A stretch of DNA of 33,804 bases from a virus. Position numbers and translations under genes: made by a program. The stretch covers positions 1 to 33,804 of the IMG/VR virus record IMGVR_UViG_3300030061_000537. One strand, 5' to 3'. Position 1 is the first letter of the stretch. The number at the start of each line of letters is the position of its first letter. The notes under the pieces are model-generated. The model saw only the letters and a list, made by a program, of their open reading frames with translations. It was not told where the DNA came from and did not search any database. Below, piece by piece: positions 15,759 through 23,202 of the stretch.

Positions 15759-16198
15759 CATACACCTCTTAAATGTTCTTCTCTATATTTATGTTTTTGT
15801 TCTTCATTTAACGATATATACTTTTTTAATTTATCACAATCCTTGACGGTGAAATAGGCAAAGCCTTCTTTAAAACACCACTGACCCATATTTAATTTAC
15901 TACCTTTCCTAACTTTTTTATAGGGGTCGGATAAGATAAATATTAATTCTTTATCGGGGTAGGATTTCTTTACTGATTTATATTTGAGTACATCACCCGC
16001 CCTGAAAAATCCTTTACACTCTATAAGTATATTATCTTTAACAAAATCAGGTACATATTTACGATGAACTGTATAAGGCATTCTTTCTGGTTCAAAGACA
16101 AAACCCATTCCTTTAGTCTTTGTAGCAAAAGTGCTTTCTAATCCACTTCTGTATATATTTTTACTTGTTCTTTTTGTTTTTCTTTTTCTTACTTTCAC
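15758..16198 (-). CDS. Endonuclease I, Holliday junction resolvase (T7 gp3-like)
   Basis: A 146-residue protein matching T7 endonuclease I in length (149) and motifs: SGLE (E21), YVPDF (D51) and ILIECKG (E60, K62) form the PD-(D/E)XK site corresponding to T7 E20, D55, E65 and K67. FRAGDVLKYKSVKKSYPDKE follows as in relatives. It resolves branched DNA before packaging and helps degrade host DNA. It overlaps the exonuclease gene by 38 bases. The basic N-terminus (MKVRKRKTKRTSK) is in keeping with DNA binding. Confidence 0.9.
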   Translation of the reverse strand: MKVRKRKTKRTSKNIYRSGLESTFATKTKGMGFVFEPERMPYTVHRKYVPDFVKDNILIECKGFFRAGDVLKYKSVKKSYPDKELIFILSDPYKKVRKGSKLNMGQWCFKEGFAYFTVKDCDKLKKYISLNEEQKHKYREEHLRGV

Positions 16199-16910
16199 TT
16201 GTCAACTCCTTAACAAAGTCTATTGGGACTTGTTTGTTTTTCTGTAGCATCCACAATAACTGTGCATTTTCTACTGCTCTTTGAAAACCATCAGGAGTAA
16301 ATTCTTTTAAGTATAGGTCTATCACTACTTTATCCCATTCTTCTCTAGGAGTATTATCAAGAAGTTTGGTAGCCTTCTTCTCACCTATACCATGTATACC
16401 AATAATGTTATCAACTTTATCACCCGTTAACATTTGTTTATAAAAAAAATATTCTCCGTCTTGAGCTGAAACATCCTGCCAAGTTTCTTTGACATAATTA
16501 TAATGCTTACCCTCTACCATTAATAAATCTTTATCAACAGTAGCTATAGCTGTATCTTCTGTTTGGGATAAGGATAAAGCATCATCAGCCTCCATGCCGT
16601 CAACCACTTGAGCTTTATATTGCTTTATCAAATAGTCTTTAATAAGTTTGTAGTGTACAGGTTTCTCTACACCAGACCTATTAGCTTTATAATCTTCTCT
16701 TATTTTGTATCTGAAATTATTTTTACCAGATAGGAAAATCTTGTAAGTATCACACTCTGTAGTATTTAAAATATTATTTACAAATGTTTTACAAGAGTAA
16801 AGGGTATAAGGAGCAGGTTCAGCAATAACTTCCCCTGTTTCCTTATCCTTTTTTTGACAGGCAAAGCCAATTCTATAAACAATTGGGTCACCGTCTATCA
16901 GTAACTTCAT
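16161..16910 (-). CDS. 5'-3' exonuclease (T7 gp6-like, FEN family)
   Basis: A 249-residue flap/5' nuclease. Visible motifs: LLIDGDP (D6, D8), DYKANR (74-78), GMEADDAL (E107, D109, D110), TVDKDLL (D126, D128) and the helix-hairpin-helix GDKVDNIIGIHGIGEKKATK (163-182). These acidic residues bind the two metals. The T7 homologue removes RNA primers and degrades host DNA to feed phage synthesis. The tail of the protein is a Lys/Asn run, encoded in the overlap with endonuclease I. It lies two bases after the SSB gene. Confidence 0.93.
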   Translation of the reverse strand: MKLLIDGDPIVYRIGFACQKKDKETGEVIAEPAPYTLYSCKTFVNNILNTTECDTYKIFLSGKNNFRYKIREDYKANRSGVEKPVHYKLIKDYLIKQYKAQVVDGMEADDALSLSQTEDTAIATVDKDLLMVEGKHYNYVKETWQDVSAQDGEYFFYKQMLTGDKVDNIIGIHGIGEKKATKLLDNTPREEWDKVVIDLYLKEFTPDGFQRAVENAQLLWMLQKNKQVPIDFVKELTSESKKKKNKKNK

Positions 16911-16912
16911 GA

Positions 16913-17569
16913 CTAGAAAGGAATATCCTTTGCAAACTCTGTGTTCGCTACTGCCTTAGCTGTAACAGGCGTACTTGTCTGTTGAGTTACTTTACCGTTA
17001 ACTCTTTTCTCATGCAAGTATTTGACTAAACCAAACATAGCTTTAGTGGCTACATTGTTTTCGTCTTCCGCATCACCAACTGCCATTTCAGTTGTTGCCG
17101 CAGGTGCTACTTGGTCTTGATACTTAGTAGGGATAGCTGACATACCACCTATGTTATCATAAGTTTTACCATCTTTACCCGTACTATGAGTTACCGTTAT
17201 ACTAATTGGCATACCTAAAACACTATCCCAATCTGCTACTTCACCATCTCTGGCAGTAGGAACGAACATCTTGTAATACTTATATTCATTACCACGCTCA
17301 TTCATAGTTTGGAATATGTTGAAAGGTTTAGACCACAGTATACGAGGTACTGTATTACCATCGGACAAGGTTTGTTCTTGTCCCACTAGCTCAATCCCTA
17401 AAGATATTTGCTGTGCTGGAGGTTTAGATTCACCGGCAAAGTTACGCTCTTGTAAGCCTAAGTCTGCTACATAAACTAACCTTCCTTCATGTTCACCTTC
17501 TGGCACATTGACATATTCTACAGTAGTAGCTGTCTTCTCTGCTTGGGGTGATACTCTATTTATTGCCAT
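16913..17569 (-). CDS. Single-stranded DNA-binding protein with DIPF tail
   Basis: A 218-residue protein of the kind annotated as phage SSB in marine podoviruses, in the place of T7 gp2.5. It contains QQISLGIELVGQEQTL, PRILWSKPFNIFQTMNERGN, GMPISITVTHSTG and KTYDNIGGMSAIP, beta-rich segments fitting an OB fold. An acidic region (GDAEDENN) follows. The last residues, FAKDIPF, closely match the C-terminal tip of bacterial SSB (DDIPF) that recruits partner proteins. It coats single strands at the fork. It has its own promoter at 17602-17629 and a GGAGA ribosome site. Confidence 0.78.
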   Translation of the reverse strand: MAINRVSPQAEKTATTVEYVNVPEGEHEGRLVYVADLGLQERNFAGESKPPAQQISLGIELVGQEQTLSDGNTVPRILWSKPFNIFQTMNERGNEYKYYKMFVPTARDGEVADWDSVLGMPISITVTHSTGKDGKTYDNIGGMSAIPTKYQDQVAPAATTEMAVGDAEDENNVATKAMFGLVKYLHEKRVNGKVTQQTSTPVTAKAVANTEFAKDIPF

Positions 17570-17601
17570 AGTTTAATCTCCATTGTAATTAATACAAGTT
17601 T

Positions 17602-17629
17602 AGTATAGCACATTTAATGTATTTGTGAA
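17602..17629 (-). promoter_or_regulatory. Sigma70-type promoter of the SSB gene
   Basis: Read leftward: TTCACA (17629-17624), 16-base spacer, TATACT (17607-17602), preceded by TGTGC, an extended -10. Each hexamer matches consensus at 5 of 6. The -35 and part of the spacer lie within the 3' end of the polymerase gene. The predicted start is near 17595, giving a leader of about 26 bases to the ATG at 17569. It would boost SSB, exonuclease, endonuclease I and the nrd genes. Confidence 0.68.
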
Positions 17630-19464
17630 TAGTCTTTTCCAAAAGAAATATCACAATCTAACTCTCTGTTTAACTTGAGGTTTTTATTAACCTCTTGTAT
17701 AGACTCCTTAAGTATTGCAGTTATTTGTTCTTTCTTACAGTCTTGTAACTCTAAGATAAGTTCATCATGGAACTGAGCTGTTAACTGTTTTCTTTTGTTA
17801 GTAACAAACAATAACCACATATCAAAACAATAAGTACCTGTACCCTGATTCAAAGTAGAGAACTTATCTTTGTCTGCCTTGAGATAATAGTACAGTTCAG
17901 ATACAGGATTCCATAGCCACATTTGTTCATTCACTATTTTAACTTCACAATTCTTTGCTATCTCTTTTAGTGACCAATTTCTTTTCCAATATGCTTGATG
18001 TATTTTAGTTGCCTCAGCCTCACTAATATTTAATTGTCTTGATAAAGTAGTTGCACCCGCACCATAAGTACAAGCATAGTTACCACCTTTATAATTATGT
18101 CTTAGTTGTGAAACTTCATCTGTTTTATTCCCGGCTTTGTATTCATCAACTTGCTCTTGTGTTACTGCACCTGCTGATAATGCTAAGTCTAAGTGAGGGT
18201 CAAAACCATCTGTCGTCATAGCCTTAACATATTCTGGGTCATACTCCCACATATAATGTTGTTTAGTTCTATCTTCTAAACTAGCCATATCTGAACCACA
18301 TAGTAAATGATTATCTTTTCTTACTGTAAACAATGAGCGTAGTTCTTTACCATATGGTTTACGGTCAGATGGTAAGTTAACACACACAGCATGTTTAAAT
18401 CTTAGGGTATTCGTAAAGCCTTGTATTCTTGCCTCAACAAAACCATTAGCATCAGCGTTTTCTAATAGACCTTGTACTGCACCTATTCTATGTTTAACTA
18501 CCGTCATAGTCTTTAGGTGTTCTATCTCAGGATTATCTTTGATTAGAATATCTATAGATTCACACAAGTTACCATCTGGTTTTTTAATCTGAGGTATGCT
18601 TTTACCATCACCATTGTACGAATAAGTAGCGGGTTGCCAACCTAATGATTCTAACCAATCCTTTATTTGAGGTACACTACTAGGATTAGGCTCATTGTAC
18701 CCAACCACTACAGTTATATCACCGTCATAATCAAACGGTAATTTTTTACTTATTGTTAGTTCATCCCACTTTTTACCCGTAGCGGATAAGCTACCATCTT
18801 TCTTGTAGGGTTTAGCGGGGCGGGTACGCTTTGCTGTCTTAGGTACTTGTGGCATAACACTAGCCAATGCATCTACTGCTACTTGATAGTTAGTTGTTAA
18901 TTCTTTATGTAGTTTCTCTGCTTTATCTACATCAAGTTTCCACTGACTAGCCTCTTGCATTACAGCACAATTCATTTTGTGTTCTAAGTATCTAATTAAT
19001 CTATTACTACTTTTACCCTCATAAAGTTTTTCTAACATAGCACTTTGTTTTTCCCACAATAAAGTATTTATCTTTACATCTTCTTCGCATCTATGCACAT
19101 AAGTTTCTAGGGGTAAGTTCTCCCAATCTTCCACAACAGGTTTAGCTACACCTAATCTTTCTCCCCAAAACGCTAAGCCATGTTTATTAATATCAGGGGT
19201 GAGATACCAACTAAGAGCAGTCGTATCTACAATGTGAGCTTGTAATTTAATATCAAGTATTCTTTCTATAACGGGTTTATCATAACGAATAAAGTTATGT
19301 CCTATCAATCTGTCTTCACTAGTTAAACAATAAAAGAACTCTGTCATTTCTGGATAAGTAGTTAATGAATATAATTCTTTTGTGTCCATATTGTAAATGG
19401 ATGCACAATGTATCAAGCTAGGTTTTAAACCATCTGTTTCTATATCGCATACATAATCTGTCAT
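17614..19464 (-). CDS. DNA polymerase, family A, with 3'-5' exonuclease
   Basis: Replicative polymerase of 616 residues, T7 gp5-like. The exonuclease domain has CDIETDG (D7, E9), IGHNFIRYD (55-62) and YVHRCEEDV (D129). The polymerase domain has motif A CGSDMASLEDR (D392), motif B RHNYKGGNYACTYG (R455, K459, Y463) and motif C FHDELI (H566, D567, E568). Y463 corresponds to E. coli Pol I F762 and T7 Y526. A partly basic segment (207-235) precedes the thumb region. T7 polymerase uses host thioredoxin for processivity; whether this one does is not visible. It overlaps the helicase gene by ATGA. Confidence 0.95.
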   Translation of the reverse strand: MTDYVCDIETDGLKPSLIHCASIYNMDTKELYSLTTYPEMTEFFYCLTSEDRLIGHNFIRYDKPVIERILDIKLQAHIVDTTALSWYLTPDINKHGLAFWGERLGVAKPVVEDWENLPLETYVHRCEEDVKINTLLWEKQSAMLEKLYEGKSSNRLIRYLEHKMNCAVMQEASQWKLDVDKAEKLHKELTTNYQVAVDALASVMPQVPKTAKRTRPAKPYKKDGSLSATGKKWDELTISKKLPFDYDGDITVVVGYNEPNPSSVPQIKDWLESLGWQPATYSYNGDGKSIPQIKKPDGNLCESIDILIKDNPEIEHLKTMTVVKHRIGAVQGLLENADANGFVEARIQGFTNTLRFKHAVCVNLPSDRKPYGKELRSLFTVRKDNHLLCGSDMASLEDRTKQHYMWEYDPEYVKAMTTDGFDPHLDLALSAGAVTQEQVDEYKAGNKTDEVSQLRHNYKGGNYACTYGAGATTLSRQLNISEAEATKIHQAYWKRNWSLKEIAKNCEVKIVNEQMWLWNPVSELYYYLKADKDKFSTLNQGTGTYCFDMWLLFVTNKRKQLTAQFHDELILELQDCKKEQITAILKESIQEVNKNLKLNRELDCDISFGKDYSQIH

Positions 19465-21119
19465 CTTGCTTTACCCCATTTGTCTGGTTCTAAATAAGTT
19501 ACTGTGTCCTCGTCAAAGTATACATCACAACTATAACTTTGACCATAATCCCTATCAAATAACATTTGAAAAGTAGAAATATTTTTTCTGTCTGGTGGGC
19601 ATTCTTCCGTTCTATCCCTTGAGATACCATGCCCATAGTGAAACCATTTTTCCATAGCTCTTGAGCCTGTAAACTCTGAGGATAAAACCTTTGCACCTTG
19701 TTCATGACTCTTACTACCTTTAGGTTTAGGGTTAACATGAGAATAACAGAATATAGTAATAGGATAATTCTGCACTAGGTCTGCCATATCAGTACATATT
19801 TCATTAAGCTTATCATTAGCCTCACTGCTTGAGAACCTACTAATCAATGCAGTTAGTGGGTCTATAAAAAATATATTAATACCATCCAACAAATGCATTT
19901 CTTCTATCGCTACTTTAATATCTTCCCAATCTCTACTGCCTGACCTATCATAAAATCTAACCTTACCGTCTAAGGATTCTAAAGTATCTCTTAGTAATTC
20001 ATCTGGGTATTCTTTATCAGGTCTAGTAAAATCTATCCTTGCTTGTTTACTTGCTAACTTCTTAGCAGTTCTTACAGGTGAGTTTTCTAAATCAAACATA
20101 CCCACCTTAACTTGTTCATTATAAATTAAGTGATGTACTAATTGATGTTGATGGTCGGTCTTGCCAATTTTTGGAGCAGCACCCACCACATGAATTGTAT
20201 GAGGGCGTATACCAAAACAAGCTTTAGTCACTGTCTTCCATGCAAAGCTTAATCCCATTTGAGGTTTTTCCATAGCCTTGTCTATAAAGTCATGGACATC
20301 TACAACCTCACCCTGTCTACAGACTTGAGCATTCCAAACACAAGCTTGATATAATTCTTTTCCTTTACCTTTAACTAACATATCATTAGCATCTTTTTCT
20401 GAAAGCATAGCCACTTTTGCTAACGGAAATATTTTAAGTGCATCTTTAGTTGCTTTCTTTCCTGCACTGTCATTATCAAAACATAAGATAACTTCCTCGT
20501 ACTTGCTAATAAAATCTCTGTTGTGCAGTAAATCTTTACTAGCCCCTGTTGCGCCACGAGTAAGAGATACAACCGCAGGTTTATACTGTGCATACTTAGG
20601 CGGGGTGTTGTCTAGTATAACTTGATGTAAACTCATAGCATCTAGTCTACCCTCCGTTATAAATAACTTACGGGCTAGGGGTGCTTTACTTTGTCCCCAT
20701 AAATCAAACTCACCTTTACGATTACCTACTGCCTTAAAGTTTTTATTAATACAATCCCTAACTTCATAACCTATTAACTCCCCGTCATTGTGGTCTGGGT
20801 AATAATGTTCTGTGATAGTCTTACCATCTGATTCTGATAGTGCTAGTTTAACACCATAATATTCTACTGTATCTTTACGAATAAGACGGTCTGGAATATC
20901 TAAAGATTTTAAATTAGATATGTCTGGTATAGTCATAACTGTTGATTCCTCTTGTTTATATTTAATTTTAACTGTGTCTTTGAGTGGGTCGTAGGTATCA
21001 CAAGCATAACAGTAAGCATCTTGTGTACCGTCTTCCTGTAAGAATACCTGTTTAGCATCACTACTCCCACAATCCTTACAAGATATTTTATGCAGGGGTT
21101 TACCCTTCTTTAACTTCAT
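19461..21119 (-). CDS. Bifunctional primase-helicase (T7 gp4-like)
   Basis: A 552-residue protein that primes and unwinds DNA at the fork. The N-terminal zinc site is C14, C17, C37, C40 (CKDC, CYAC). The TOPRIM domain has ITEGRLDAMS (E156) and CFDNDSAGKKA (D214, D216). The RecA-like helicase domain starts near residue 280, with a Walker A of unusual spelling, GAAPKIGKT (313-321), a Walker B IFFIDPLTAL and FCYSHVNPKPKGSK further on. Length matches T7 gp4 (566). Start and stop overlap the neighbouring genes by four bases (ATGA). Confidence 0.94.
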   Translation of the reverse strand: MKLKKGKPLHKISCKDCGSSDAKQVFLQEDGTQDAYCYACDTYDPLKDTVKIKYKQEESTVMTIPDISNLKSLDIPDRLIRKDTVEYYGVKLALSESDGKTITEHYYPDHNDGELIGYEVRDCINKNFKAVGNRKGEFDLWGQSKAPLARKLFITEGRLDAMSLHQVILDNTPPKYAQYKPAVVSLTRGATGASKDLLHNRDFISKYEEVILCFDNDSAGKKATKDALKIFPLAKVAMLSEKDANDMLVKGKGKELYQACVWNAQVCRQGEVVDVHDFIDKAMEKPQMGLSFAWKTVTKACFGIRPHTIHVVGAAPKIGKTDHQHQLVHHLIYNEQVKVGMFDLENSPVRTAKKLASKQARIDFTRPDKEYPDELLRDTLESLDGKVRFYDRSGSRDWEDIKVAIEEMHLLDGINIFFIDPLTALISRFSSSEANDKLNEICTDMADLVQNYPITIFCYSHVNPKPKGSKSHEQGAKVLSSEFTGSRAMEKWFHYGHGISRDRTEECPPDRKNISTFQMLFDRDYGQSYSCDVYFDEDTVTYLEPDKWGKAR

Positions 21120-21301
21120 GATAAACCTATTTCTTTATTTACTTTTTCCTCCAGTTTTTTAAAAAACCAATCTTTACCATGTTTGTTAATTAGTTCCATA
21201 GCATCTATCAAACACCAATTTAATTTATAGTCTTCAATAAGTTCTTCGGTCATTTCAATATTTGAATCAATAATTTTCTGTAACTCTTTTGCATCACTCA
21301 T
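21116..21301 (-). CDS. Small helical protein upstream of primase-helicase
   Basis: A 61-residue protein from the ATG at 21301, eight bases after AGGAG; an in-frame GTG at 21310 is less likely. It is helical and charged (SDAKELQKIIDSNIEMTEEL, DYKLNWCLIDAMELINKHGK) and no family is recognised. It is coupled to the primase gene by an ATGA overlap and to the upstream 58-residue gene by an 8-base overlap. Its position suggests early expression with the replisome. Confidence 0.62.
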   Translation of the reverse strand: MSDAKELQKIIDSNIEMTEELIEDYKLNWCLIDAMELINKHGKDWFFKKLEEKVNKEIGLS

Positions 21302-21470
21302 TGTCTTCACTCCTCATAATTATTTTATCTCTAGCTATATCTTCTAAAACATTATTAATATCTATCAAAGTATTATCTGATGTTATGTAATCTAATAATT
21401 CTTTTATGGTCATATCGTATTCTAGTTCTTTGACTTCATCTCTAAGTGTACTGCTGTGTATATCCGTCAT
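21294..21470 (-). CDS. 58-residue protein, first gene of the leftward replication operon
   Basis: Short gene reading MTDIHSSTLRDEVKELEYDM then TIKELLDYITSDNTLIDINN. Support: a perfect AGGAGG four bases before the ATG, a promoter just upstream (21496-21525), and overlap with the next start. It is acidic and helical, with no known family. As the first gene behind the promoter it would be made early, so a host-takeover or regulatory role is a reasonable guess only. Confidence 0.62.
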   Translation of the reverse strand: MTDIHSSTLRDEVKELEYDMTIKELLDYITSDNTLIDINNVLEDIARDKIIMRSEDNE

Positions 21471-21495
21471 AAATCCTCCTAAGTAATTGCGTATT

Positions 21496-21525
21496 ATGTT
21501 AACGATAAAGCATTCTGACTGTCAA
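21496..21525 (-). promoter_or_regulatory. Leftward promoter of the replication operon
   Basis: Read leftward: a perfect -35, TTGACA (21525-21520), an 18-base spacer and TAACAT (21501-21496, 4 of 6). The predicted start is near 21489, giving a leader of about 19 bases that contains AGGAGG before the ATG at 21470. It lies in the divergent region opposite the rightward promoter at 21549. The weak -10 could mean activator dependence. Confidence 0.6.
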
Positions 21526-21548
21526 GTTATTTATTTTATAAACGGGTA

Positions 21549-21577
21549 TTTACTTTTAACGAAAAATATGATACACT
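21549..21577 (+). promoter_or_regulatory. Rightward promoter P3 of the small-gene cluster
   Basis: TTTACT (21549-21554), 17-base spacer, TACACT (21572-21577), each 4 of 6 with consensus, but with the extended -10 TATGA. It shares AAATATGATA with the perfect promoters at 25592 and 30708. The predicted start is near 21584, leaving about 108 bases of leader before the ATG at 21692. A second weaker candidate, TTGACT with AATACT 16 bases on, starts near 21633 in the same leader. Confidence 0.55.
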
Positions 21578-21662
21578 CTCTGGGTGTTTTAGGGTAATCT
21601 TTATTATTAATATTGACTTACAGCAATGATGAAAAATACTACAGTTATCCTAACACATCTTA

Positions 21663-21676
21663 ATTTTAATTAAAAT
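21663..21676. promoter_or_regulatory. 14-bp perfect palindrome before the 21692 gene
   Basis: ATTTTAATTAAAAT is a perfect palindrome that ends a few bases before the TAGGAG ribosome site of the gene at 21692. It could be an operator, but such AT-only palindromes arise easily by chance in this base composition. Confidence 0.25.
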
Positions 21677-21691
21677 ATAGGAGTATATCAT

Positions 21692-21880
21692 ATGACTGAT
21701 AAGAGATTAGAAGACATAGATAAAAACTTAATGGAGAGTAACGGTATTAATGTTGTTATTAATCCAAAGATTACTAGAAAGAATGTTAGTAAATCTGTAC
21801 CTCCACTAGAACTTGAAAGATTGTTAGTTATCTTTTTAGGTTTTTGTTGTTTATCTATCCCTCTCTGGTTTATTTTATAA
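21692..21880 (+). CDS. Small protein with C-terminal membrane anchor
   Basis: A 62-residue protein. Residues 1-42 are polar and charged (MTDKRLEDIDKNLMESNGIN); residues 43-62 form one hydrophobic segment ending at the C-terminus (LLVIFLGFCCLSIPLWFIL). A tail-anchored topology with the N-terminus in the cytoplasm is likely. TAGGAG precedes the ATG. It is the first gene of a three-gene rightward unit and overlaps the next start (TAATG). No family is recognised; early host-membrane interference is only a guess. Confidence 0.58.
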   Translation: MTDKRLEDIDKNLMESNGINVVINPKITRKNVSKSVPPLELERLLVIFLGFCCLSIPLWFIL

Positions 21881-22098
21881 TGACTGTTGAGGCTATTCTT
21901 ATGATGGGGTGTTGGATTACATTAGGGTTTATATACCTTATTGCTAATCCAACATTTACCCTACTTGAAGATTTACTATATAAAAGAAATGAATTAAAAT
22001 CTGAAATGATTGTAATAAGAATTTTTTATATATTACTATCGTCATTTATTTTAGTGTACATCACTAAAGCTATTACATTATATGCCGTCTGTTCTTGA
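21880..22098 (+). CDS. Small two-helix membrane protein
   Basis: A 72-residue protein from the ATG at 21880 (TAATG overlap); a TTG at 21844 is in frame but less likely. Two hydrophobic segments, residues 5-24 (AILMMGCWITLGFIYLIANP) and 46-66 (VIRIFYILLSSFILVYITKA), flank a charged loop (EDLLYKRNELKSEM). Both ends should face the same side. No family is recognised. It is coupled to another membrane protein upstream and a zinc protein downstream. Confidence 0.55.
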   Translation: MTVEAILMMGCWITLGFIYLIANPTFTLLEDLLYKRNELKSEMIVIRIFYILLSSFILVYITKAITLYAVCS

Positions 22099-22109
22099 AA
22101 GGATTAAAA

Positions 22110-22301
22110 ATGAGATGCATTATCTGCAACAATCTTTTAACTGATGAAGAATCAGTAAAGAAATACCCCGTAACACACCCACTATTTAATACTTATATTG
22201 ATACTTGTAATGAATGTCTTGATGTTATTAGAGATACTCAAGAAGAAATGCTAAAGGATAAGGATAAAAAAAGAGGGGCTGTTGAACCCCTCAAAGTTTA
22301 G
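22110..22301 (+). CDS. Small zinc-binding protein (CxxC-CxxC)
   Basis: A 63-residue protein from the ATG at 22110, six bases after AAAGGA; the in-frame TTG at 22095 is less likely. CIIC near the N-terminus and CNEC about 30 residues later would bind one zinc, as in zinc-ribbon or treble-clef modules. A charged helix (LDVIRDTQEEMLKDKDKKRG) follows. Small zinc proteins of phages often bind host polymerase or nucleic acid, but no specific relative is recognised. Its 3' end contains the terminator hairpin for leftward transcription. Confidence 0.6.
   Translation: MRCIICNNLLTDEESVKKYPVTHPLFNTYIDTCNECLDVIRDTQEEMLKDKDKKRGAVEPLKV
22266..22292 (-). terminator. Intrinsic terminator of the leftward small-gene operon
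   Basis: Read leftward: GAGGGG (22292-22287), an 8-base loop, CCCCTC (22278-22273), then TTTTTTT (22272-22266). It lies inside the 3' coding end of the convergent gene 22110-22301. Rightward the hairpin lacks a U-run. Confidence 0.82.
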
Positions 22302-22310
22302 CAAGTATTA

Positions 22311-22514
22311 CTAGTGTAATTTTTTCTTAATTTCTTCCTCATATTCTGATACTACTTCACCCCATGTATCATTGTCAATATCTAAATAATATTCATTCGT
22401 AATACTGTACTCACCCCTATCATATTTCTTCTTTGCCTCTTCTTGTGAGTCTGCAATAACTTCTACTTCTTTAATAAATACTTCGTAGCTCTGCATTACA
22501 TATTTCTTAGTCAT
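22311..22514 (-). CDS. Small acidic protein, DpnD/PcfM-like
   Basis: A 67-residue protein. The pattern YEVFIKEVEVIADSQEEAKK followed by YDRGEYSITNEYYLDIDND resembles the short DpnD/PcfM-type proteins found in mobile elements and phages, whose function is unknown (family recalled, weak match). GAGGAG precedes the ATG. It is the last gene of the leftward cluster and probably also has its own promoter (22565-22592). Confidence 0.6.
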   Translation of the reverse strand: MTKKYVMQSYEVFIKEVEVIADSQEEAKKKYDRGEYSITNEYYLDIDNDTWGEVVSEYEEEIKKKLH

Positions 22515-22564
22515 AATAGCTCCTCATTTGTGATTTAAGGGTTATAAAATAACTTTCCTATATC

Positions 22565-22592
22565 ATTATACCCCTGTTTATTTAAATGTCTA
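22565..22592 (-). promoter_or_regulatory. Internal leftward promoter before the 22311-22514 gene
   Basis: Read leftward: TAGACA (22592-22587, 5 of 6), 16-base spacer, a perfect TATAAT (22570-22565). The -35 overlaps the stop codon of the upstream 32-residue gene. The predicted start is near 22558, with a leader of about 44 bases. The 75-base gap here is the only long gap in the 3' part of the cluster. Confidence 0.5.
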
Positions 22593-22688
22593 TACCCTCT
22601 CTGCATAGTGAAGTAGTAACATAACTGCTATCCATATCCAGATGGGTAACGATAACAAACATAACTTAACAAATAGTATTGGATTCAT
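22590..22688 (-). CDS. 32-residue membrane peptide
   Basis: Short gene MNPILFVKLCLLSLPIWIWI then AVMLLLHYAERV. It is almost wholly one transmembrane segment (residues 4-26). A strong AGGAGG six bases before the ATG and a 23-base overlap with the upstream gene support translation. Single-helix phage peptides of this size can act on the host membrane, but there is no direct sign of function. Confidence 0.5.
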   Translation of the reverse strand: MNPILFVKLCLLSLPIWIWIAVMLLLHYAERV

Positions 22689-22830
22689 TGTTCTCCTCCT
22701 CTAAGTATCTATCAAAAATTCTATGTATTGTACTATAATCCCTGTTATCCATCGGGCTATCCACTAACCAATCTAAAAGTTCATCTAATTTTTTTGTCAT
22801 TTCCTTTAATGTTTTATCTTCTTTACCCAT
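22666..22830 (-). CDS. 54-residue small protein
   Basis: Short gene MGKEDKTLKEMTKKLDELLD then WLVDSPMDNRDYSTIHRIFD. It is charged and helical with no known family. AGGAGG lies a few bases before the ATG, and the end overlaps the membrane-peptide gene, the usual sign of coupling in this cluster. Confidence 0.52.
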   Translation of the reverse strand: MGKEDKTLKEMTKKLDELLDWLVDSPMDNRDYSTIHRIFDRYLEEENNESNTIC

Positions 22831-22838
22831 TGTTCCTC

Positions 22839-23036
22839 CTATACAGTAAATGTTGTTTCAAAACATTCAAAATCTCCATCATATTCTTCAAGATTTCCTT
22901 CTTCTTTCCTATCCTTATTATGTTTTTTTAACCATTCATCAAAAGATAGAAGTGTCGTATCTTCATATGAATAAGGATTACCACATTCATCCCCTCTATA
23001 CATTATGGTTGTTACTGTTATTTCTTTTTTACTCAT
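22839..23036 (-). CDS. 65-residue acidic protein
   Basis: MSKKEITVTTIMYRGDECGN, then a helix (FDEWLKKHNKDRKEEG) and an acidic end (YDGDFECFETTFTV). It is compact, with alternating strands and one helix predicted by eye, and has two Cys. No family is recognised. GAGGA precedes the ATG by seven bases. Its start overlaps the stop of the upstream 57-residue gene. Confidence 0.58.
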   Translation of the reverse strand: MSKKEITVTTIMYRGDECGNPYSYEDTTLLSFDEWLKKHNKDRKEEGNLEEYDGDFECFETTFTV

Positions 23037-23202
23037 GGTTTATTCCTCGCTGTTGTTTTAAAATTTTAAGTTCTTGCCTTGCCTTCTTTACTTCTTCCTC
23101 ACTAGTCCCGATATGAAAGAATGCCATATAGGGATTGTCTGGATTAAATCTTTTCAACCATCTTTCCAGTTGTTTTATTCTTCTTCTTCCTCTGATATCC
23201 AC
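23029..23202 (-). CDS. 57-residue protein, GTG start
   Basis: Reads MDIRGRRRIKQLERWLKRFN then PDNPYMAFFHIGTSEEEVKK. I chose the GTG at 23202, just after AGGTGGA; no ATG is suitable. It overlaps the upstream gene by 28 bases, and its stop overlaps the downstream ATG (CATGAGTAA). It fills what would otherwise be the largest hole in the cluster. It is basic and helical with no known family. Confidence 0.45.
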   Translation of the reverse strand: MDIRGRRRIKQLERWLKRFNPDNPYMAFFHIGTSEEEVKKARQELKILKQQRGINHE

